DNA of 64,000 nt from Kitasatospora sp. MMS16-BH015 (GTDB taxonomy: Bacteria; Actinomycetota; Actinomycetes; Streptomycetales; Streptomycetaceae), in the NCBI RefSeq assembly GCF_002943525.1, contig NZ_CP025394.1:4774001-4838000 (forward strand). The letters run 5' to 3'. The notes under the pieces were generated by a model. That model made no database searches, was not told the DNA's origin, and saw only the letters and a list, made by a program, of their open reading frames with translations. Positions 34,609-42,204 of this stretch are shown in pieces. Position 1 is the first letter of the stretch, and every line of letters starts with the position of its first letter. Position numbers and translations under genes: made by a program.

Positions 34609-37116
34609 GTGGCCGATCACCTGCCGCGGTTCGCGACCGAGCCTGAGCGCGTCATCGTCGAAGCCGTACTGGCTGCCGATACCCAGCTGTCGGCCGCCGA
34701 CGTCGAGGCCGTCCTGGTCGCCGCCGTGCGGCGCCGACCCGACCGGCGCCTGCTCGCCGAGGCGTTGCACGCCGACCCTCAGCTGCTGACCTCCACCCGG
34801 CCCGAGGGCCCGAGGAGTATCGAGCACCTGATCCGCGCGCTGATCGACCACGGAGCCCGCCACCTGCGGCTGCCCCAGTGCGGCCGTTGCCGGAAGGAAC
34901 GCCCGCTCCCCGCCCGCGACGGCACCCAGCGCATCTGCACGCCCTGCAAGGGGCGCCTCATCGCGCTCGCCAACCCGTGCGTGATCTGCGGCGGGACCAA
35001 CTTCGCCGTCCGTGACCGCGACGGCCGGCCGCGCTGCCGCCGGCACCTGCCCGAGCCCGACCGGGACGTCTTCCGCGAACTCAGCGAACGCGTCGCGGCC
35101 CTCCCCATCGGGCTGACCATCGACACCGTCGCGGAGGCCATCCGGGAAGCCGTTCCCAGCCGCCACGGCCAGCTCCGCCTCCTCTGGGCCCTGGAGGACC
35201 AGCCCGACCTGCTCACCGAGCACGCCGTCACCGGTCCGCCCAAGACCCTCCCGCTGGTCAAGGCCCTGGTCGATCGCGGCGCGGCCGAACTGAGCGAGCC
35301 GCTGTGCCCCTTCTGCAAGATCCGCCCCGCGCAGTCCCTCGACCGCGACGGCGTGCGGTGCTGCAAGAGCTGCTGGCGCGAGGCCCGCTCCGAACCGTGC
35401 TCGGCCTGCGGACGCACCACCTGGGTGGCCGCCCGTACGTTCGACGGCGCCCCGCTGTGCACGTCGTGCCGAGGCCACGACACCTTCCACCACCAGCCCT
35501 GCATCCGCTGTGGCACCTCCGGACGACCTGTTCAGCGCACCGCCGACGGCATCCTGTGCCGGCGCTGCTGCGAGAGACCGACCGCGATCTGCTCGGTCTG
35601 CGGCCGGTCGCGCCCGGTCCACCACGCCCAGACCAGCACGCCGATCTGCGGCTCCTGCTCGACCCGTGCCCAGAAGCCCAAGCCCTGCAGCCAGTGCGGC
35701 ATCGAGCGGCGCGCCAACTACCGCACGCCGGACGGCCAGCCCCTGTGCAAGCCGTGCGGGCAGCCACGACTGCCCTGCGACAGCTGCGGCAACGCCCGCG
35801 TCGTGTACGGCCGGACGCCGGACAACGAGCCGCTCTGCGAGGTCTGCTGGTCCAAGCACCCGGTCGCCCGCAGGCCGTGCGGCGAATGCGGGACTGTGGA
35901 GAAGCAGTTCCACCACAGCCTGTGCGCGGCCTGCAGCGCCCGTCGTGCTCTGCGCGCCGTGCTCTCCGACGAGAACACCACGATGCGCTCCGACATCGAG
36001 CCCGTCTTCCACGCACTGCTCCACGTACTTCCTCCTCTCGCTGTTCTGCGGTGGACACGCTCCTCGACCACCTGCCGCAGCCTGCTCGGCACCCTGGCCA
36101 CAAGCTCCGGGCCGGTGACCCACGCTCTGCTCGACCGGCTCGGGCCGCCCAAGACGGTCAAGGCCGTGCGCGCCGCCCTCGTCGCGGGCGGGGCCCTGCC
36201 CGCTCGCGACGAGCGGCTCGCCGATCTGGAGTCGTGGCTGGCGAAGACCTACCTCCGCGTCGCGAATCCCGACGACCGGAAGGCCCTTCGCAGCTTCGCG
36301 ACCTGGTACCACCTGCGCCGACTCCGACGTCTGCCGGAGGGCCAGCCCGTGACTGCGGGCCGAGCCATCGCCGTGCGGCACGAGGTCCGGAACATCGTGC
36401 GCCTCATGGAGTGGCTCGAGCAGCAGGGCACCGCGCTGGGCACCTGCACCCAGGACCACGTCGACGCCTGGCTCGCCGACGGCCCCATCCAGCGCGTGCT
36501 CGTTCGCAACTTCCTGCTCTGGGCCAGCCGCCGCGGTCACGCCGTCGGGCTGCAAGCACCTTGGTACCGCGGCGACTTCACCGCCTCCGTCATCGCCCGG
36601 GACCACCGCTGGTCCCAGGTCCAGCGCCTGGCCGGAGACGACACGCTCGACGTAGTGGACCGCGCCGCAGGTCTCCTTCTGCTCCTGCTCGCCCAGCCGC
36701 CCAGCCGGATCAGTCTCCTGCGCACCGACCAGGTCACCGACCACGGCGACAAGGTCACGCTCCAGCTCGGCCGGACCCCAGTCGACCTGCCGCCGCCGTT
36801 GGACGACCTGCTCCGCGTCCTCGTTCAGCGCCGCGTCGGCCACGCGGCCGCGACACCCGTCCAGGAGTCGAACTGGCTGTTCCCCGGCGGCCTGGCAGGC
36901 CGCCCGATGAGCCCCGAGCACCTTGCGCATCGCCTGCGCGCGCTCGGCATCCGCCCTCGGGCGGCCCGGAACACAGCCCTCATGGACCTCGCCGCCGAGC
37001 TGTCCGCTGTCGTCGTCAGCCGGCTGCTGGGATTCCACCAGAACACCGCCGACACCTGGCAGCGCGAGGCCAGCGGCTTCGGCAGCGACTACGCCGCAGA
37101 CCTCGCCCGCCGCTGA
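34609..37116 (+). CDS. Large recombinase-like protein with an array of CxxC zinc ribbons
   Basis: An 835-residue protein from the GTG at 34609. The first 90 residues are helical. Residues about 90-450 hold a dozen or more CxxC pairs (CGRCRKERPLPARDG, CVICGGTNF, CPFCKIRPA, CSACGRTTW, CIRCGTSGRP, CSVCGRSRP, CDSCGNARV and others), i.e. successive zinc ribbons. The C-terminal 350 residues are tyrosine-recombinase-like, with Arg in PPSRISLLRTDQ and LLGFHQNTADTW, but the usual HxxR box reads RNTALMDLA and no clear nucleophile Tyr is seen. It is probably a non-catalytic or atypical partner of the recombinase upstream. Confidence 0.75.
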   Translation: MADHLPRFATEPERVIVEAVLAADTQLSAADVEAVLVAAVRRRPDRRLLAEALHADPQLLTSTRPEGPRSIEHLIRALIDHGARHLRLPQCGRCRKERPLPARDGTQRICTPCKGRLIALANPCVICGGTNFAVRDRDGRPRCRRHLPEPDRDVFRELSERVAALPIGLTIDTVAEAIREAVPSRHGQLRLLWALEDQPDLLTEHAVTGPPKTLPLVKALVDRGAAELSEPLCPFCKIRPAQSLDRDGVRCCKSCWREARSEPCSACGRTTWVAARTFDGAPLCTSCRGHDTFHHQPCIRCGTSGRPVQRTADGILCRRCCERPTAICSVCGRSRPVHHAQTSTPICGSCSTRAQKPKPCSQCGIERRANYRTPDGQPLCKPCGQPRLPCDSCGNARVVYGRTPDNEPLCEVCWSKHPVARRPCGECGTVEKQFHHSLCAACSARRALRAVLSDENTTMRSDIEPVFHALLHVLPPLAVLRWTRSSTTCRSLLGTLATSSGPVTHALLDRLGPPKTVKAVRAALVAGGALPARDERLADLESWLAKTYLRVANPDDRKALRSFATWYHLRRLRRLPEGQPVTAGRAIAVRHEVRNIVRLMEWLEQQGTALGTCTQDHVDAWLADGPIQRVLVRNFLLWASRRGHAVGLQAPWYRGDFTASVIARDHRWSQVQRLAGDDTLDVVDRAAGLLLLLLAQPPSRISLLRTDQVTDHGDKVTLQLGRTPVDLPPPLDDLLRVLVQRRVGHAAATPVQESNWLFPGGLAGRPMSPEHLAHRLRALGIRPRAARNTALMDLAAELSAVVVSRLLGFHQNTADTWQREASGFGSDYAADLARR

Positions 37117-37141
37117 CCCGCTCCCGTTGGGGGCATAGCTC

Positions 37142-37235
37142 TGATCGCGGAGGTTGCCCATGGACCCCGGGGAAATTTCAACGTCGCGCAGAAGATCACG
37201 ACCTGCGGAAACGCGCCAAGGGCCCTATCGGTAGC
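37142..37235. repeat. Flanking repeat A
   Basis: This stretch (core: gcggaggttgcccat, then ccccggggaa, then atcacgacctgcggaaacgc) is a diverged copy of the repeat at 37776-37900. It lies just downstream of the small gene at 37336-37659 in that gene's own direction and overlaps the right end of the recombinase element. Confidence 0.7.
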
Positions 37236-37335
37236 GACCGACGGGACCGGACAGCACTCCGGCTTCGGCACGGGTTCTGCGAGGCCGGCACCGAAGTGGA
37301 AATGGTCCACGACGCCGGGGTCACCGGGGGATGGC

Positions 37336-37659
37336 CTACCTGCCCTGATCGAGACCAGGGATCAGGGCAAGTGCGGCGGCCCCCGCGACGCCAGAGTATG
37401 CGTTGCGTGACTCGGCACTTAGAGCGCCCGCCGAGTATGCCGCGACGGGTGCCCCCGAGTAGTCCACGATGGCAATGGTCTGCGGGATGGCGCGACCGCC
37501 GCTGACGACGAGCTGGGCCACGCCGTCCACGTAGCGCAGGCTGAGCGTGCCCAGATCCTCGGGGTTGACCTGGTCGGCTGGGATCAGCGCAAGTTCCGTC
37601 GTCTCGGGCGTGAGCTGGACCGTGGCCGGCCCCTTGGCCTGGGGCGTGTTCTCGGACAT
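37336..37659 (-). CDS. Small protein, paralogue of the receiver-domain fusion
   Basis: A 107-residue protein with a strong GAGGAG ribosome site before the ATG at 37659. It has a low-complexity N-terminus (MSENTPQAKGPATVQLTPET, then ELALIPADQVNPED) and a compact second half (GTLSLRYVDGVAQLVVSGGR, IVDYSGAPVAAYSAG). The same two parts appear in the protein encoded at 37964-38770. No family is recognised. Upstream and downstream DNA is also duplicated between the two genes. Confidence 0.6.
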   Translation of the reverse strand: MSENTPQAKGPATVQLTPETTELALIPADQVNPEDLGTLSLRYVDGVAQLVVSGGRAIPQTIAIVDYSGAPVAAYSAGALSAESRNAYSGVAGAAALALIPGLDQGR

Positions 37660-37963
37660 GGGTATCTCCTCACCGGCCGGCCCGGTGCCGACGCATGCAG
37701 ATCTTCCCATGATGGGGCGTCAGCTCACTATCACGGTTGACAGATCGGAGGCGCCCTGTCACTGCCGACCTGCGGGCATTCCGCAGGTTCTGATAGCGGA
37801 AGTTACCCATAAAGCCCGGGGAATTGCATCGACGTCGCTGGAGGCATCACGACCTGCGGAAACGCAGCAGAAAGGGCCCCGCTGGTGGCCGCGACCGCCG
37901 GGGTCCTTCGTCGTCGCGAGCCAGCACTCCGACACAGCGTGCGCACCCTCGCATCATGGTGGA
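37660..37963. other. Duplicated intergenic region between the two paralogues
   Basis: This 304-base gap has no gene. Its left part (to about 37,775) is the leader of the small gene and resembles the leader of the receiver gene at 38771-38885. Its right part carries repeat B. A TTGACA at 37738 lies on the plus strand with no gene to serve. Confidence 0.6.
37776..37900. repeat. Flanking repeat B with inverted core
   Basis: The core TTCCGC-N11-GCGGAA (37779-37801) is a perfect 6-bp inverted repeat, followed by gttacccat, cccggggaattgcatc and atcacgacctgcggaaacgc. Copies lie at 37142 (A) and, for the first part, at 38886 (C). The segment CCCGGGGAATTGC also matches the left end of the recombinase element at 32975. 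Confidence 0.75.
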
Positions 37964-38770
37964 CTAGCGCTCGCTTTGGTAAAGCACTCCGGGCACGCCC
38001 TCGCCGAAGAGATCCACCAGCTGGTATTGGGCGCTACCTGCCGCGCCCTCGGGTGTGGTGACCGATCCATACGTTGCAATGGCAAGCCCATCCGAATCGA
38101 CGACGGGGAGCTGAGCCGGAAGAACCCTTCCGCCGCTGACGACGATCACGGGCAGACCATCGCGGTACTCGATCGACAGCGTGCCCACGTCCTCGGGAGT
38201 CACTTCGGATGCCGGAATCGGCGCGGGTTCGGTCGTTCCGGGCGTGGACTGGATCGGGGCCGGTCCCTTTGAGTTGGGCGTAGTTGAGCCGGAGACGGCG
38301 CTGAGCACCTGCTTGACTCGCCAAATGAGTTCATCCCGATTGAAAGGCTTCGTGAGATAGTCATCGGCCCCGAGGCCGAACCCCTTCAGCTTCAAGTCTT
38401 CCGCCGAACTGCGGAGCACCACGACAGGAGCCTTCGGATTCGCGCCGCGCAGCCTGAGCAGCACCTCGAAGCCACTGATGTCCGGAAGCATGAGATCAAG
38501 AATGATGATGTCGTAGTCGTACAGCTTTGCAGCAGCGAGTCCGGCCTCGCCGGATTCTGCGACCTCAACAGTCACTGCCTCGGCTGCGAAGGCGGTTTGG
38601 ATCGCGCGGCTGGTGGCTTGGTCATCCTCGATGCACAGGACACGAGCCATGGAACCGTCGACCGTGCCCTCGGGCTCGATCTGGTCCGCCGGGATCAGCG
38701 CGGGTTCAGCCTTCGCAGGCGTGGACTGGACCGGTGCGGGGCCCTTCGAGTTGGGCGTGGTCTCGGACAT
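37964..38770 (-). CDS. Receiver domain embedded between two copies of a small-protein module
   Basis: A 268-residue protein. Residues 1-39 (MSETTPNSKGPAPVQSTP...) and 162-190 (STTPNSKGPAPIQSTP...) are near repeats, and residues 191-268 match the second half of the small neighbour. Between them, residues 41-160 are a complete receiver domain: acidic pair Asp49-Asp50, phosphoacceptor Asp92 (ILDLMLPDISG), Ser121/122 and Lys141 (YLTKPFNRDE). The stretch AKLYDYDIIILDLMLPD and the GLGADDYLTKPF end closely recall receivers of the alphaproteobacterial CtrA type. There is no DNA-binding domain. GAGGAG is replaced by a GAGGAGACAGCC leader before the ATG. The role is unknown. Confidence 0.75.
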   Translation of the reverse strand: MSETTPNSKGPAPVQSTPAKAEPALIPADQIEPEGTVDGSMARVLCIEDDQATSRAIQTAFAAEAVTVEVAESGEAGLAAAKLYDYDIIILDLMLPDISGFEVLLRLRGANPKAPVVVLRSSAEDLKLKGFGLGADDYLTKPFNRDELIWRVKQVLSAVSGSTTPNSKGPAPIQSTPGTTEPAPIPASEVTPEDVGTLSIEYRDGLPVIVVSGGRVLPAQLPVVDSDGLAIATYGSVTTPEGAAGSAQYQLVDLFGEGVPGVLYQSER

Positions 38771-38885
38771 GGCTGTCTCCTCACTGGCCGGCTTGGTGCC
38801 AACGCGCGTGGATCTTCCCCATGACGAGGCGTCAGTACACCATCACACGCGGACGGGAGAGCCGACCAATCCACGACCTCCAGGC

Positions 38886-38920
38886 ATTCCGCAGGTTCTG
38901 ATAACCGAAGTTACCCATAC
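38886..38920. repeat. Flanking repeat C
   Basis: A copy of the repeat B core, TTCCGC-N11-ACCGAA then gttacccat, lies upstream of the receiver gene. The inverted repeat is imperfect here. After it the similarity ends. Confidence 0.75.
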
Positions 38921-38994
38921 GGCAGGTTCGGAGAGCGGCGCGGGGAAATGGACCGGGAGCAATCCCGGCACCGCTCCCGGGCCGACTCACCAAC

Positions 38995-39105
38995 CGGATG
39001 CGGCGGAGCCTGGCAGCCCGGCACAGCGCGGTGAAGTGTCGGGTCAGGTTGGATGGGTCGGTGGGTGAGCCGTCTGGCGCGGTGGGGACGAAGCCGTGGA
39101 TGCGC
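38995..39105 (-). pseudogene. Scrap of another tyrosine integrase
   Basis: On the minus strand this reads HGFVPTAPDGSPTDPSNLTR and HFTALCRAARLRRIR and then breaks exactly where an HDLRH box should begin. It is closest in style to the truncated integrase at 31848 (NAVLRLAKLRRIR). It shows that a further integrase once lay here. Confidence 0.6.
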
Positions 39106-39130
39106 CTGGGGTGTTGCCGGGGGCTAGGAG

Positions 39131-40480
39131 CTAAGCAGCTTCTCCCCCTGCGTCGTCGTGGCGGCCGGGGCGCTCTCGTCCGGAGGCGCGCCATTGGCCG
39201 CGCGCATACCCCCGGGCGGCTTCGCGCAGGAGTCGGGCGGTGGCCTCGGCGCCTTCGCGGGCGATCTGAGGCAAGACAGATACGTAGGTGTCGGCGGTGG
39301 TGACGATGCTGGCGTGGCCGATCTGGTGCTGGATGACTTTCAGGTCGACGTGGGCGCTCAGGGCCATGCTGGCCGCGCCGTGGCGGAGGTCGTGCAGCCG
39401 GACCGGCGGTAGGCCGTGGCGGCGGACCAACTGCTGGAAGACGTGGCCGACATGGTCTGGTGCGAGGGGCTCGCCGAGGACGGTGGTGAAGACGTAGCCG
39501 CTGTCTGTCCAGGTGCCGCCGGCGGTGGTCTGTTCGGCTTCCTGGCGGCGTTGGTGGGCACGCAGGGAGCGGATGGTGTCGTGGTCGAGCGCGATCTGTC
39601 GTGTGCCGGCTCTGCTCTTCGGCTCGCAGATCGTGATCACTCCGCCTGCCAGTTTCTGCAGTTGGCGTTCCACGTTCAGTACGCGGTGTTCGAAGTCGAT
39701 GTCGGTCCACCGTAGTGCGAGTGCCTCGCCGCGGCGCAAACCCCGGGTGGCTTAGAGGCGGTAGAGGGCGTGCAGGCGGTGGTCGCGGATGAGATGGAGG
39801 AAACGCGCCGTCTGGACGGGTGTCCACACCGCCACTGCGGGTCGGTGGCCGGTGAGGCGCCACCGGTCGACGAGGGAGTCCGTCCAGACCTGTGGCTGAG
39901 GTCGCCGTTCCCTGGGCAGGCTGAGGTCGCGGGCCGGATTGTGGTCGATCAGCCCGGCGTTGACAGCGGCGGCCAGCGCGGCCCGCAGCGTAGCCTGGAT
40001 GCGCCGCACGGTGCTCGCGCTCAATGGGTTCTTGCCGGCGGCGCGGTGCTTGAGGGCGATCCTGGCGAACACCGACTCTACGTCGGCGTAGGTCAGCGCA
40101 CGCAGTGGAACGCGGCCGATCAGCGGTGCCAGGTACTGCTCGACGTGCTTTCGGTAGCCGCGCACGGTCGTGGGACGAAGGCGCTCCGCAGCGCCCTCCA
40201 GCCATCGTTCCAGCCACGTGGCGGTGCTCAGCCGGGCCCGCCGCCGCGGCGACGGAGGTTCGGTGAGCCGTCGCAAGGCGGCTGTGGCCGCGGTCTTGGT
40301 CGGGTAGCCGCCCTGGCGCAGCCGCGACCGGGGCTCCTCCTTGGTGGCCCACACGGGGAGCGAGACGTACCACGCTCCGTGAGTGCGCTGCGAGAGCTTC
40401 GGACAGTGGCTGCCCAGCTGGCGCCTGCTGCGGGGATCCCGGCACCCGCAGCGCTTGAAGACACTCCCGTCACCGCGCAC
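39131..40480 (-). pseudogene. Tyrosine integrase interrupted by one nonsense codon
   Basis: A 450-codon gene paralogous to the intact integrase at 22361, starting GTG at 40480 behind GAGGAGG (VAVRGDGSVFKRCGCRDPRS). All domains are present in one frame, but a TAA stands at 39749-39751 where the paralogue has Tyr (RLYVARGLRR against RL-stop-ATRGLRR). The catalytic half follows: HDLRHGAASM, IGHASIVTTADTY. A single Tyr-to-stop change thus split it into 39752-40480 and 39131-39739. It is probably inactive, unless read through. Confidence 0.85.
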
Positions 40481-40953
40481 GGCAACCTCCTCGGAGTAGA
40501 TCCGTTCCTGGCAGCCACGATCCCCGGCGCGCGCCGCGCCGCTCCCGGACGGCTTGTACACGTTCGCCCAAGGGACGGGCTTCGCGTCGTTTCCCGGACA
40601 ACGGTGGTCCGTGCCTGCTAACGCCGAGCACCGACGGCCCGTACAGCCGGTATCCGTGCTGCGCCGCAGGCCCGGCTCGCAGCAGTCCGGTCCGCCGTAG
40701 CCGTCCCGGCGCGCCGCCGGACCACCTGTCGAGCTCACACAAGCACTCGGAGCCCTCCCACCTGCGCGGGAGGACCATCAGAACACGCCCATCTGATGTC
40801 CAGTCACTCGCTGGGTGTGGCCAAGGTGTGGCCGAACGCCTTCGGACGATTCGGCACGGGACGGCATCAAGATGGCGTGAGCATGGCGGTCTCAGTCAGG
40901 GGCGGCGCGGGCTGGTGCCGATATACCGCTCCTGACCTGCCCGGATGCCGGAT
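40481..40953. other. Non-coding stretch upstream of the broken integrase
   Basis: Open frames here are short or lack ribosome sites, and none shows a recognisable motif. An excisionase gene, usual in this position in actinobacterial integrative elements, was looked for and not seen. Confidence 0.5.
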
Positions 40954-40983
40954 TTGACGGCACCCGGCGGCAGTGTCTGGCAT
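40954..40983 (+). promoter_or_regulatory. Possible tRNA-Lys promoter
   Basis: TTGACG (40954-40959) and TGGCAT (40978-40983) are spaced by 18 bases and end 15 bases before the right-hand tRNA-Lys. This fits a housekeeping promoter and suggests the right copy is the expressed one. Confidence 0.4.
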
Positions 40984-40998
40984 GATGTGGATGTTGTC

Positions 40999-41071
40999 GG
41001 GGCGCTAGCTCAATTGGCAGAGCTGCGGACTTTTAATCCGTAGGTTCAGGGTTCGAGCCCCTGGCGCCCCA
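40999..41071 (+). tRNA. tRNA-Lys (TTT), right copy, well paired
   Basis: A 73-base cloverleaf with acceptor GGGGCGC/GCGCCCC fully paired, anticodon loop CTTTTAA (anticodon TTT) and T-loop GGTTCGA. It is the right boundary of the island and matches the left copy at 72 of 73 bases. Confidence 0.95.
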
Positions 41072-41176
41072 CCGAGAACACATCCTTGGGTGACGCTTGT
41101 GCGTTCCTCGAGCCGTGGCGCGCACACTCCCCCGGGCCGGGACCCTACTCCCGGTCGGAGGGAGGAGACGCCCACG

Positions 41177-41392
41177 ATGGGTACGTCGATAGTGCGAAGC
41201 CTGGTGAGGTTACTGGACTCGCCCGTGATGCTGGGGCTGATGGCCTGCGGGACGTTCTTCGGGCTGATGGTCCCGGTCGGGGCGGTGGACCAGCCGGTGC
41301 TGTCCGGCCCGACGCCGGGTCATCCCGAACGGCTCTGCCCGATGGAGCCGCTGAGCCCCCTGGAACGGAGGTTGCAGCGGGAGCTCCGGTAG
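41177..41392 (+). CDS. Small hydrophobic protein
   Basis: A 71-residue protein. GGAGGGAGGAG lies just upstream of the ATG at 41177, which makes this start far better than the in-frame ATG at 41090. Residues about 15-37 form one membrane helix (PVMLGLMACGTFFGLMVPVG), followed by a polar Pro-rich tail ending RRLQRELR. No family is recognised. It is the first gene right of the island. Confidence 0.5.
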   Translation: MGTSIVRSLVRLLDSPVMLGLMACGTFFGLMVPVGAVDQPVLSGPTPGHPERLCPMEPLSPLERRLQRELR

Positions 41393-41517
41393 CCGCCGGT
41401 CGGTGGACGATCGCCTGAGGACCGGGAGGGCGGGCCCGGACCTGCCTGACGGGGACTCAGGTGATCCCCCCGGTGATCCTTGGATCCGACGGGGTGCACG
41501 TGGGTAGCATCTCCACC

Positions 41518-41577
41518 ATGGCGCTGTTGAGCGGTATTCGAGCCGTTCTGGAGCGGACAAGCGGGGGGCTGCGGTGA
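41518..41577 (+). CDS. Possible 19-residue leader peptide
   Basis: ATG at 41518 opens a 19-codon frame (MALLSGIRAVLERTSGGLR) whose TGA overlaps the GTG of the response-regulator gene (GTGA). Such overlap would couple translation of the regulator to this peptide. It has no strong ribosome site, so it may be chance. Confidence 0.3.
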   Translation: MALLSGIRAVLERTSGGLR

Positions 41578-42182
41578 CCATCAGGGTTTTGCTGGCCGAG
41601 GACATGCACATGGTGCGGGGCGCACTGGTGGCGCTGCTCGACCTGGAAGAGGACATCGCGGTGGTCGCGGAGTTGGCCAACGGGGACGAGATCTTACCGA
41701 CCGCCTTGAAACGGCAGCCCGATGTGGCCGTCATCGACATCGACCTGGCCGGAATGGACGGGCTCACCGCGGCGGCACTGCTGCACGAGGCGATGCCCGA
41801 GTGCCGGACGCTGATCCTGACCAGCCTCGGCCGCCCGGGCACGTTCCGCCGGGCGCTCGCGGCCGGCGTGCGCGGGTTCCTCCTCAAGGACGCTCCGTCC
41901 GGCGAACTGGCCCATGCCATCCGCCGGGTGGCGCAGGGCGAGCGGGTGGTCGACCCGGAGCTGATGGTGGCCGCCTGGGACAGTGGGGACAGCCCGCTGA
42001 CGGAGCGTGAGACCGAGGTGCTGCGGCTGGCGGCCGACGGTGCCGGGGTCACCGAGATCGCCCGCCGGCTGTACCTGTCGGACGGGACGGTCCGGAACTA
42101 CCTGACCTCGACGGTGGTCAAGCTGAACGCCCGCAACCGGTTGGACGCCGTGCGGATCGCCCGCGACGCCGGCTGGGTGTAG
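41574..42182 (+). CDS. NarL/LuxR-type response regulator
   Basis: A 202-residue regulator of the DesR-like class. The receiver domain has Glu9-Asp10, phosphoacceptor Asp55 (VAVIDIDLAG), Thr83 and Lys105. The C-terminal LuxR HTH (SPLTERETEVLRLAADGAGV, TEIARRLYLSDGTVRNYLTS) binds DNA. It converges on the histidine-kinase gene, 22 bases apart, so the two are probably partners although not co-transcribed. The nearby biosynthetic genes are possible targets. Confidence 0.9.
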   Translation: MTIRVLLAEDMHMVRGALVALLDLEEDIAVVAELANGDEILPTALKRQPDVAVIDIDLAGMDGLTAAALLHEAMPECRTLILTSLGRPGTFRRALAAGVRGFLLKDAPSGELAHAIRRVAQGERVVDPELMVAAWDSGDSPLTERETEVLRLAADGAGVTEIARRLYLSDGTVRNYLTSTVVKLNARNRLDAVRIARDAGWV

Positions 42183-42204
42183 CACGGGCCGGCCGAGGGC
42201 GGCC

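Larger units (their letters stand above)
32972..37174 (+). mobile_element. Two-recombinase plus HTH mobile element
   Basis: Three plus-strand genes (tyrosine recombinase, small HTH, Zn-ribbon recombinase-like protein) are bounded by a perfect 12-base direct repeat, GACCCCGGGGAA, at 32972-32983 and 37163-37174. The layout recalls Tn554-like elements and other multi-recombinase transposons in which paired tyrosine recombinases move the unit without target duplication. The element boundaries are inferred from the repeat. Confidence 0.5.

Noticed and set aside
37117..38995. Integron with attC sites
   Set aside because: The repeats have a short inverted core but not the long two-box structure of attC, and the adjacent recombinases are not IntI-like. 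Kept only as a possible cassette-like or duplicated array.
40481..40738. N-terminal extension of the broken integrase
   Set aside because: The paralogue begins at the same point as the GTG at 40480, which also has a GAGGAGG site; the extension has no counterpart.
41090..41176. Upstream ATG for the small hydrophobic protein
   Set aside because: The ATG at 41177 has a near-ideal ribosome site and the added residues are Arg/Pro-rich without order.
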